5,266 bases of DNA from Alphaproteobacteria bacterium UBA2966. Its GTDB lineage: Bacteria; Pseudomonadota; Alphaproteobacteria; UBA2966. A program made the position numbers and the translations under genes. The stretch covers positions 1 through 5,266 of the forward strand of contig DEBC01000032.1 of assembly GCA_002348365.1 (NCBI GenBank), in the 5' to 3' direction. The notes beneath the pieces are model-generated. The model was given only the letters and a program-made list of their open reading frames with translations, had not been told where the DNA came from and searched no databases. Shown piece by piece: positions 1-5,153 of the stretch (its first letter is position 1; each line of letters opens with the position of its first letter).

Positions 1-23
1 ACGAGATGCCACTCTCCGGCCAT
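1..23 (-). CDS. Possible start of a downstream gene, cut by the left edge
   Basis: On the minus strand an ATG at 21-23 opens a frame that runs off the window and reads MAGEWHL. A GGAG ribosome-binding-like sequence lies 9 bases upstream, at 33-36. A second ATG at 26-28 in another frame (MTWPESGIS) has the same GGAG only 4 bases away and is the weaker choice. If real, the gene begins about 37 bases after the stop of the desaturase-family gene on the same strand, a spacing usual inside an operon. Seven codons are too few to recognise a family, so no function is proposed. The call rests only on the start, the RBS and the spacing. Confidence 0.25.
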
Positions 24-60
24 GTCATGAATCTCCGATAGCTGAATGTTCGGGTGCGGG

Positions 61-1071
61 TCAGGTGGACTGGATCAGATGGAAGCGAAGCTTCTTCTCC
101 AGGTGATCGCGAATTACATCCCATTGCACGGCCCAATAGCCCTTGTCCAGCGGGTTCATTTCGTGACCCACTTCCCTGTGAAGTGCGGGCAAAGCGTGGA
201 AGGGCACTGACGGCGCCAGATGATGTTCACAGTGATAAGGCATGTTCCAGCACAGGAAGCGTGTCAGCGGGTCTGTCTTGAGCGTGCGGGCGTAGGTGCG
301 AAGGTCAAGATGACCTTCCGTGCAGCCCGTGTGGTCGGCAACGCGAAGTGCGCGGGCAACGGGTAGGCCGATCACCGTGGGGATCGCCCAGTAAATCGCG
401 GCGGCCCACGACCCCAGAGCAATGCTGACGACGGCGACTGTCACGTAGATCGCGAGGAAAATGCGTGCCTCCAGAAATATCTTCGGCAATTGGTCTTCCG
501 GTACAAATTGACGATTGAAGGGGCGGATTCGACCCATGCTATGGCGGAAGATCCAGCCGAGATTTTTGACCCACTGATGGATGCCGGTGACGTAGTAAAT
601 GTAGTCGATCCATGACGAAGGGCTCGGCAGGACGAATTCCGGATCCTGGCCGAACTCTTGCGCGTGGGTGTGGTGACCGGTGTGGTCGTAGCGGAAATAG
701 GTCGGCGTCCAGACAATCAGGATTCCGGTGATCCAGTGCACTGTCTCGTTGAGCCAGCGAGAGCGGAATGCGGTCCCGTGGCTCGTCTCGTGCATGGGCG
801 CGAACAGGTGCCCCAGCATGACACCGTGCAGGAACATGGTTGGGATCAACCAACCGGTGCCCGTGGCCAGGTAGACCAAATATCCGGTCCCGAAGATGAT
901 CGACATGTGTCCGCCGAAATACATGAGGCCGTGACGGTCGGTGCGTTTGGTGAAGGGCTTCAGGCGCTTTCGCGAAATGATCTCACGTTGTGCCTCGAGC
1001 AGTTTCGTGTTGGCGTCGGGGGTCGTCAGCTTATCGACATCAGGAGTCGCTTCGACACTTGCTTCGGTCAT
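61..1071 (-). CDS. Membrane fatty-acid-desaturase-family di-iron enzyme
   Basis: This is a 336-residue integral membrane protein of the fatty acid desaturase family, in which histidine clusters hold two irons that use O2 to desaturate or hydroxylate a substrate. All three clusters are visible: HETSH at 94-98, HTGHH at 130-134 and HCEHH at 280-284 inside NMPYHCEHHLAP. Hydrophobic stretches lie near 56-70, 74-92, 111-122 and 203-240. A further conserved-looking element, DHTGCTEGH, lies at 246-254. The first 45 residues are polar and cytoplasm-like. The ATG at 1069-1071 is chosen because a GGGAAGAGG ribosome-binding site lies 8 bases upstream; a longer frame from TTG at 1161 has no such site. 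The gene follows the LysR gene on the same strand after 117 bases and may be co-transcribed or regulated with it. Family and chemistry type are secure. Whether the substrate is a fatty acyl chain or a smaller molecule cannot be read from the sequence. Confidence 0.9.
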   Translation of the reverse strand: MTEASVEATPDVDKLTTPDANTKLLEAQREIISRKRLKPFTKRTDRHGLMYFGGHMSIIFGTGYLVYLATGTGWLIPTMFLHGVMLGHLFAPMHETSHGTAFRSRWLNETVHWITGILIVWTPTYFRYDHTGHHTHAQEFGQDPEFVLPSPSSWIDYIYYVTGIHQWVKNLGWIFRHSMGRIRPFNRQFVPEDQLPKIFLEARIFLAIYVTVAVVSIALGSWAAAIYWAIPTVIGLPVARALRVADHTGCTEGHLDLRTYARTLKTDPLTRFLCWNMPYHCEHHLAPSVPFHALPALHREVGHEMNPLDKGYWAVQWDVIRDHLEKKLRFHLIQST

Positions 1072-1079
1072 TTCAGGGG

Positions 1080-1088
1080 CCTCTTCCC
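1080..1088 (-). promoter_or_regulatory. Ribosome-binding site that decides the desaturase-family start
   Basis: On the minus strand this reads GGGAAGAGG, 8 bases before the ATG at 1069-1071. It supports the shorter 336-residue product over a 366-residue reading from TTG at 1159-1161. The extra 30 residues of the longer form are polar and not typical of the family. Confidence 0.6.
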
Positions 1089-1175
1089 AGGATTGCCGAT
1101 CCGCGGAATTGTCAATCCCGCGATGCCATGAAGGCGAGGGTATCGAGCTACTTTTCTTCAAACAAGCGAATAAAC

Positions 1176-1181
1176 TTTATA
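1176..1181 (-). promoter_or_regulatory. Weak candidate -10 element in an AT-rich spacer
   Basis: The stretch around 1160-1200, between the LysR stop and the desaturase-family gene, is clearly richer in A/T than its surroundings. On the minus strand it contains TATAAA (1181 to 1176), which matches a -10 hexamer in 5 of 6 positions. No convincing -35 hexamer lies 16-18 bases upstream. If used, it would give the desaturase-family mRNA a leader of about 100 bases. Read-through from the LysR gene is an equal alternative, since no terminator hairpin is visible in the spacer. Confidence 0.2.
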
Positions 1182-1188
1182 TTTTTCT

Positions 1189-2076
1189 TCAGTTTTCCTT
1201 AAGTCGAGAATTGGCGGCAACCCGGCTCAAGGCATCATAGAGTGTATCGAGGAAAATCTGCCGGTGGTGCTCACGCTGTTGCACCATAGATATCGTCCTC
1301 TGGAGTGCGGGCGAGCCGAAAGGCACGACGTAGAGATCATCAAAAAACCTTTCCCGGATCGAAGAGATCGGAAGAATACCGACTCCAAGGCCATGCAAAA
1401 CCATCATCTGGAACGTTTCCATGGTGTCTAGTTCCATGATGGGATCAACCTTGATATTGCGCTGGTTCAGCGCTTGTTCGATCAATCGGCTGACTTCTGC
1501 CTTGCGATTGAAGCCGATGTATGGGTTGCCGGTTAGAAGCTCTGCATCGCTCTGACCCGCAAATTCGCGCGGCGCTATGACCATCAGGGGTTCGCTCAAG
1601 AGGGGCCGGCTCAGGAGTTGTCCATCCAAGTCCTGGGGCTGAGTGATCACCGCCGCATCCAAACGTCCCTGGACGATTTGATGGACGAGCTCGTCCGCCA
1701 AATCGGAGACCACGCGGACCTGCAGGCGACGATAGGTCTGGTGCAGATTGTCGAGGGTCTGCGGCAGAATGAATGACATGCCTGGAACCGTGCCGATGCG
1801 GATGGATCCTGTGAGTTGGCTGGACACAGGGGAAGCGTCAAGAAGTTTGTCGCAGAGCGAGGTGATCTCACGCGCCTGCTCGAGCATCAGCAGGCCGGTG
1901 TTGTTGAGTCGCGGAGGACGGACGGAGCGTTCAAACAGTTCAAGCCGCAGGCTTTGTTCGAGACTTTTCATCTGCATGCTGACGGCCGCCTGAGTAAGGC
2001 CGAGCTTGGCTGCAGCGGCGTGGAAACTGCCCGTGTCGGCGATAGCGACGAGGGTCTGTAGCTGTCTTAACTGCAT
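1189..2076 (-). CDS. LysR-family transcriptional regulator
   Basis: This 295-residue protein has the usual LysR-type length and plan. An N-terminal winged helix-turn-helix (about 3-60) contains the typical run GSFHAAAAKLGLTQAAVS at 16-33, then SLEQSLRLELFERS and the wing. A linker helix (about 62-85) follows, then an effector-binding domain from about 90 (GSIRIGTVPG) to the end, with VLHGLGVGILP as a typical late motif. LysR proteins bind DNA as dimers or tetramers, often repress their own gene and activate the divergent gene when a small co-inducer binds. Here the divergent gene, 143 bases away, is the iron-type alcohol dehydrogenase, and the desaturase-family gene lies downstream on the same strand; these are the likely targets. 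No strong ribosome-binding site precedes the ATG, which fits the leaderless arrangement noted at its promoter. The inducer cannot be named, but a pathway intermediate is likely. Confidence 0.95.
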   Translation of the reverse strand: MQLRQLQTLVAIADTGSFHAAAAKLGLTQAAVSMQMKSLEQSLRLELFERSVRPPRLNNTGLLMLEQAREITSLCDKLLDASPVSSQLTGSIRIGTVPGMSFILPQTLDNLHQTYRRLQVRVVSDLADELVHQIVQGRLDAAVITQPQDLDGQLLSRPLLSEPLMVIAPREFAGQSDAELLTGNPYIGFNRKAEVSRLIEQALNQRNIKVDPIMELDTMETFQMMVLHGLGVGILPISSIRERFFDDLYVVPFGSPALQRTISMVQQREHHRQIFLDTLYDALSRVAANSRLKEN

Positions 2077-2081
2077 GCCAC

Positions 2082-2111
2082 ATCATAAAATTTGTTGAAG
2101 ATGTTCATCAA
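2082..2111 (-). promoter_or_regulatory. Candidate promoter of the LysR gene
   Basis: On the minus strand TTGATG (2111 to 2106) and TATGAT (2087 to 2082) are separated by 18 bases and resemble sigma-70 -35 and -10 hexamers (4/6 and 5/6). Transcription would start about 7 bases after the -10, near 2075, which is the ATG itself at 2074-2076. The mRNA would then be leaderless or nearly so, agreeing with the lack of a good ribosome-binding site. The dyad at 2092-2111 fills the spacer and overlaps the -35, as expected for autorepression. This is inference from motifs only. Confidence 0.4.
2092..2111. promoter_or_regulatory. Candidate LysR operator (imperfect dyad)
   Basis: TTGTTGAA at 2092-2099 and TTCATCAA at 2104-2111 form an inverted repeat with 7 of 8 pairs and a 4-base centre. 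The inner TGAA/TTCA arms are perfect. A T-N11-A arrangement, the loose LysR-box signature, fits at T2095 and A2107, half a base off the dyad centre. The dyad centre lies about 55 bases upstream of the predicted start of the alcohol dehydrogenase transcript, close to the usual LysR recognition site near -65. It also overlaps the predicted promoter of the regulator gene. Confidence 0.4.
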
Positions 2112-2121
2112 TAAAATTCCT

Positions 2122-2150
2122 TTGACTGAAGATGGGGTGGCAAATAGCGT
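2122..2150 (+). promoter_or_regulatory. Candidate promoter of the alcohol dehydrogenase gene
   Basis: TTGACT at 2122-2127 matches the -35 consensus in 5 of 6 positions. It is followed after exactly 17 bases by TAGCGT at 2145-2150, a poor -10 keeping only T, A and the final T. A strong -35 with a weak -10 suits an activator-dependent gene, and the candidate LysR operator lies just upstream. The leader would be about 63 bases and includes the palindrome CGGCGCGCCG at 2168-2177. Confidence 0.4.
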
Positions 2151-2219
2151 TGAGCCTCTAGCTTCTCCGGCGCGCCGCGGTCGGGGCAGCAATCCTCCGA
2201 AATTGCCGGGCTGGAAACG

Positions 2220-3380
2220 ATGACTCCCATCGGAACCACGACGATTACGAACAACGCTCAATCGCGGTTCGGATTCAGTGCGCTGTCCGAGATCGGCGCC
2301 GCGCTGTCCGGCCTTGGTGTAGATCGCCCCCTTATTTGCAGTGATACAGGCCTTCGGGAGGCAGGTCTGATCGACCGACTCCTTTCGGAGTTGCCAACTC
2401 CTGTGAACGTCACCGTATTCGACGGTACGCCGCCGAATCCGACAGAAACGGCGATCAATGACGCGGCAGCACTCTTCCGAAATCGTGACTGCGATGGTGT
2501 CATTTCCATCGGTGGAGGATCGTCTTTGGATCTTGGCAAGGGGGTTGCGCTACGTGTCACCCATCCCGAGCCGCTCCAGTCTTATACAACTCAGAACATG
2601 GGGATCGAGAAGATCGGCGACGTGGCTCCAATGGTCGCGATCCCGACAACAGCGGGCACGGGCAGCGAGGTGGCTCGGGCGAGTGTGGTAATCCTCGACA
2701 ATGGTGAGAAGCGGGTCGTCGCCAGCCCCAAGCTGATACCGCGTTTATCGATCCTCGATCCTGAACTGACGTTGTCCCTGCCACCCTATCTAACTGCGGC
2801 AACGGGCATGGACGCAGTCACACACTGCATCGAGGCAGTGATTTCACCAGCCATCAATCCCCCTGCCGACGCCATCGCGCTCGATGGTATCGAGCGAGCG
2901 CTGGGCGATGGCGCACTACGCCGCGCCGTGGCAGACGGAAGCGACCGTGATGCGCGTTGGACCATGATGCTGGTCTCCACCGAAGGTGCCATGGCATTCT
3001 CCAAGGGGCTGGGCGCCGTGCATGCCATGAGCCATGCCTGCGGCAAGGACCTCGAACTCAAGCTCCATCACGGCACCCTCAACGCGGTGCTGCTCCCGCC
3101 GGTGCTGCGATTCAATTATGAGCATGCGCGAGACAAGTACCCGACAATCGCGCGGGCAATGGGTTTGCCGCCGGACGCGGACCTGGCAGCAACAATTGCT
3201 GAATTGAATGCTGAACTCGGACTGCCCGAGGGCCTTGCAGCGATGGGCATCACCATCGACATGGTTCCAGACCTTGCCGAACACGCCGTCGACGACATGT
3301 GTACGGCGACGAATCCTGCTCCCTTGGACCGGAAGGGATACGAACACCTTTTCGAGATGGCATTGTCCGGCCTTAATTGA
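2220..3380 (+). CDS. Iron-containing (group III) alcohol dehydrogenase
   Basis: This 386-residue protein belongs to the metal-dependent group III alcohol dehydrogenases, cytoplasmic NAD(P)-linked enzymes that interconvert alcohols and aldehydes. The N-terminal cofactor domain carries GGGSSLDLGKG at 98-108 and TTAGTGSEV at 143-151. The C-terminal helical domain carries DPELT at 180-184, TGMDAVTHCIEA at 195-206, GAVHAMSH at 265-272 and LHHGTLNA at 282-289. By family alignment the metal ligands are Asp198, His202, His268 and His284, with His272 the usual nearby catalytic histidine, so nothing essential is missing. The ATG at 2220 is the only sensible start, placing the typical SRFGF motif at 15-19. 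Its ribosome-binding site is weak: GGAAA only 2 bases before the ATG. Divergence from the LysR gene suggests control by that regulator. The family includes lactaldehyde, 4-hydroxybutyrate, sulfoacetaldehyde and general alcohol enzymes, so the substrate stays open. An alcohol released by the downstream sulfatase is an attractive guess. Confidence 0.93.
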   Translation: MTPIGTTTITNNAQSRFGFSALSEIGAALSGLGVDRPLICSDTGLREAGLIDRLLSELPTPVNVTVFDGTPPNPTETAINDAAALFRNRDCDGVISIGGGSSLDLGKGVALRVTHPEPLQSYTTQNMGIEKIGDVAPMVAIPTTAGTGSEVARASVVILDNGEKRVVASPKLIPRLSILDPELTLSLPPYLTAATGMDAVTHCIEAVISPAINPPADAIALDGIERALGDGALRRAVADGSDRDARWTMMLVSTEGAMAFSKGLGAVHAMSHACGKDLELKLHHGTLNAVLLPPVLRFNYEHARDKYPTIARAMGLPPDADLAATIAELNAELGLPEGLAAMGITIDMVPDLAEHAVDDMCTATNPAPLDRKGYEHLFEMALSGLN

Positions 3381-3389
3381 TCCCGGACA
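3364..3389 (+). terminator. Hairpin over the alcohol dehydrogenase stop codon
   Basis: TGTCCGG at 3364-3370 and CCGGACA at 3383-3389 form a perfect 7-pair GC-rich stem with a 12-base loop holding the TGA stop (3378-3380). No run of T follows, so this is not a classic intrinsic terminator. It might slow polymerase, protect the mRNA 3' end, or be chance. Confidence 0.25.
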
Positions 3390-3467
3390 CCTAAGGTAGC
3401 TAGCGGATCGTTGGTGGTATTGAAGGCGGGCGGAGTGGTCGGTCGTATCGTGCTGAAGCCTTAGGTG
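3388..3467. repeat. Long-range 9-base inverted repeat after the dehydrogenase gene
   Basis: CACCTAAGG at 3388-3396 has its exact reverse complement, CCTTAGGTG, at 3459-3467, with 62 bases between. A 9-base match over this distance has roughly a one-in-ten chance of arising somewhere in a spacer of this size, so significance is uncertain. It lies in the 213-base gene-free spacer 3381-3593 and overlaps the end of the hairpin at 3364-3389. Confidence 0.25.
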
Positions 3468-3497
3468 GCGGCACGGTCTGGCAAACGGAATGAAATG

Positions 3498-3550
3498 AGA
3501 TGGCGCTGCGGTTGTGACCGATCTTTGTGACGTGATAATCAGCGCCAGCT
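3498..3550. repeat. Inverted repeat bracketing the candidate sulfatase promoter
   Basis: AGATGGCGCTG at 3498-3508 and CAGCGCCAGCT at 3540-3550 are inverted copies matching at 10 of 11 positions, with a perfect 8-base core (TGGCGCTG/CAGCGCCA). The left arm lies just upstream of the -35 and the right arm covers the expected transcription start. A two-site repressor could use such a layout, or the arms could form a stem in DNA. Chance is not excluded. Confidence 0.3.
3512..3539 (+). promoter_or_regulatory. Candidate promoter of the sulfatase gene
   Basis: TTGTGA at 3512-3517 (4/6) and GATAAT at 3534-3539 (5/6) are 16 bases apart, a good sigma-70-like pair. Transcription would start near 3546, giving a leader of about 48 bases. 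The heptamer TTGTGAC occurs at 3512-3518 and again at 3525-3531, once on the -35 and once in the spacer, so it may be a protein-binding direct repeat. A separate promoter fits the 213-base distance from the dehydrogenase gene. Confidence 0.4.
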
Positions 3551-3577
3551 CAAAACAGCAGAGTTGAACGGTGGGCA

Positions 3578-3589
3578 GGGAGGCAAGGA
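3578..3589 (+). promoter_or_regulatory. Ribosome-binding site that decides the sulfatase start
   Basis: GGGAGG (3578-3583) and AAGGA (3585-3589) lie 10 and 4 bases before the ATG at 3594. They favour this ATG over the upstream in-frame TTG at 3564, whose extra ten residues would be encoded by this purine-rich stretch itself. Confidence 0.7.
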
Positions 3590-3593
3590 CGTA

Positions 3594-5147
3594 ATGTCAG
3601 CACCAAATTTTCTCTTCATTCAGGCAGACCAGCTGGCGGCTGAAGTCTTGCCGGTCTATGGACACCCATTGGTTAAGGCGCCGCATCTTGAGGGTCTTGC
3701 ACGCGACGGTGTCATCTTCGAGAACGCCTATTGCAACAACCCGATCTGCGCGTCGTCGCGCTTCTCAATGATGGCCGGCCAACTGTCATCGAAGATCGGT
3801 GCCTACGACAACGCGGCAGAATTCCCGGCGACCGTACCGACGTTCGCGCATTATCTTCGCGCGCTGGGCTATACCACTTGCCTGAGCGGAAAGATGCATT
3901 TTGTCGGTCCCGACCAGCTCCACGGATTCGAAGAGCGGCTGACCACAGACATCTATCCGTCCGACTTTGGTTGGACGCCGGACTGGTCTAAGGGTGACAA
4001 GCAGCTGCCGCCGTCCGGCATGAGCATGCGCAGTGTCGTCGAGGCCGGTCTGTGCGAGCGCAGTTTGCAGATCGACTACGACGAAGATGTCGGCTTCCAG
4101 GCGGTGCAGAAGATTTACGACTACGCGCGGGATCCCGAGAATAAGCCGTTCTTTCTCGCGGCATCATTTACTCATCCGCACAATCCATTCACGACAACGC
4201 CGGAATTCTGGGATCTCTACAAGCACGATGACATCGACATGCCAAAGTATCCGGGCAAACCCGTCGAGGAACGCGATCCCTGGAGCCAGCGTTACCACTA
4301 CCTGATCCGGCAGGACGAGCACGAGGTGACAGATGAGCACATCCGCAACGCCCGCCATGCCTACTACGGCATGACGAGCTACATCGACCACCATGTGGGC
4401 CGTTTGCTTGCCGCGCTGGAGGCGACCGGTCTCAGCGACAACACCGTCGTCGTGTTCACCGCCGACCACGGCGATATGATGGGTGAGCGGGGCATGTGGT
4501 ACAAATTCAACCCCTTCGAGTGGTCCGTGCGCGTGCCGCTCATTGTCCGGGCACCGGGCAATGCCAAGGGACGGCGTGAGGCCAAGTCCGTCTCGCTCGT
4601 CGATCTGCTGCCGACACTTCTAGATCTTGCGACTGACGGTAGTCCACCCGAACTCATCGAGCCCGTGGACGGGCACTCCTGGTCCAGGATGTTGCATGGC
4701 GAGGACGATTCCCGGCCCGACGAAGCAATGGTCGAATTCACGGCGGAAGGCGCCATCGCGCCGTGCCTCATTTTGCGTAAAGGTCCCTACAAGTACGTCT
4801 ACAGCGAGCCCGATCCAGGCATGCTGTTCAACGTGGAGGCGGATCCGGGAGAGCAGCAGAACCTCTGCGGCAATCTTGAATATAGGGAAATCGAGGAAGA
4901 GATGCTGGCCGATATCCTTGGCCGATGGGATCCAAAAGCGATCTACGAAAGCATCATCGAGAGCCAGCAGCGCCGCCATTTTATTCAAGGTGTGATGATG
5001 AGCGGACGGCCCGCGCCGTGGGACTACCAGCCCTTCCGTGACGCCTCGCAGCAGTACCTGCGTACGGGCGGCAGCCCGACCATGGTCAAGGGGCTCGCAC
5101 GATTCCCCTACATGGAACCCGTGCCCCCGGACTTTCCGCGGGGATAA
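3594..5147 (+). CDS. Choline-sulfatase-like (BetC-type) S1 family sulfatase
   Basis: This 517-residue enzyme has no signal peptide, so it is probably cytoplasmic and hydrolyses a sulfate ester to an alcohol and sulfate. Visible landmarks are the metal-binding Asp12 (QADQ), Cys52 in C-A-S-S-R (52-56; the Cys expected to become formylglycine), GAYDNAAEF at 69-77, GKMHFVGPDQLHGFEERL at 99-116, TDIYPSDFGWTPD at 118-130, HPHNPF at 194-199, the metal pair Asp291-His292 (TADHGD) and Lys304. The C-terminus has the choline-sulfatase tail WDYQP..DAS (476-485). Length, landmarks and tail match the BetC group, about 510 residues. Two features differ: the motif has Ser where Pro is usual, and the segment about 133-150 does not resemble the matching segment of the known enzyme, which I recall contributing to choline binding. 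No BetI, BetA or BetB gene is nearby; the upstream neighbour is an alcohol dehydrogenase. Choline-O-sulfate remains possible, but another sulfate or phosphate ester is a real alternative. Confidence 0.92.
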   Translation: MSAPNFLFIQADQLAAEVLPVYGHPLVKAPHLEGLARDGVIFENAYCNNPICASSRFSMMAGQLSSKIGAYDNAAEFPATVPTFAHYLRALGYTTCLSGKMHFVGPDQLHGFEERLTTDIYPSDFGWTPDWSKGDKQLPPSGMSMRSVVEAGLCERSLQIDYDEDVGFQAVQKIYDYARDPENKPFFLAASFTHPHNPFTTTPEFWDLYKHDDIDMPKYPGKPVEERDPWSQRYHYLIRQDEHEVTDEHIRNARHAYYGMTSYIDHHVGRLLAALEATGLSDNTVVVFTADHGDMMGERGMWYKFNPFEWSVRVPLIVRAPGNAKGRREAKSVSLVDLLPTLLDLATDGSPPELIEPVDGHSWSRMLHGEDDSRPDEAMVEFTAEGAIAPCLILRKGPYKYVYSEPDPGMLFNVEADPGEQQNLCGNLEYREIEEEMLADILGRWDPKAIYESIIESQQRRHFIQGVMMSGRPAPWDYQPFRDASQQYLRTGGSPTMVKGLARFPYMEPVPPDFPRG

Positions 5148-5153
5148 TTGCCC

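Larger units (their letters stand above)
2081..2118. repeat. Short direct repeat in the divergent control region
   Basis: CATCATAAAATT at 2081-2092 is nearly repeated as CATCAATAAAATT at 2106-2118, 25 bases apart, with one extra A. The copies flank and partly overlap the candidate LysR operator and could provide a second protein contact. They may also simply be A/T-rich promoter sequence. Confidence 0.3.

Noticed and set aside
1110..1115. Perfect TTGACA on the minus strand, 38 bases before the desaturase-family ATG, within the imperfect inverted repeat GGATTG/CAATCC (1090-1118).
   Set aside because: The best -10 would be AATCCT after only 15 bases, and transcription would start inside or past the ribosome-binding site at 1080-1088. 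A working promoter here would remove that site, so I do not call it.
1110..1130. Sigma-54-like sequence TGGCAT...TTGAC on the minus strand upstream of the desaturase-family gene.
   Set aside because: The GG-N10-GC spacing is not met: the -12 position has TT in place of GC.
658..1131. A 157-codon open frame on the plus strand.
   Set aside because: It lies antisense to the desaturase-family gene, whose three histidine boxes prove that strand codes. The reverse frame shows no recognisable domain.
1072..1161. Thirty-residue N-terminal extension of the desaturase-family protein from a TTG at 1159-1161.
   Set aside because: No ribosome-binding site precedes the TTG, while the ATG at 1069-1071 has a clear one. 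The added residues are polar and not family-like.
2067..2261. A short minus-strand open frame crossing the divergent control region.
   Set aside because: It would start inside the alcohol dehydrogenase gene, cover both predicted promoters and overlap the LysR start in another frame, with no ribosome-binding site. It is a by-product of GC-rich sequence.
3564..3593. Ten-residue N-terminal extension of the sulfatase from a TTG at 3564.
   Set aside because: The extension is encoded by the purine-rich ribosome-binding region, and the product from ATG 3594 begins exactly as sulfatases do (APNFLFIQADQ).
4164..4988. Long minus-strand and alternative plus-strand open frames within the sulfatase gene.
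   Set aside because: The plus frame from 3594 carries the catalytic Asp-His, Lys304 and the C-terminal tail across this whole stretch. The other frames show only shadow composition.
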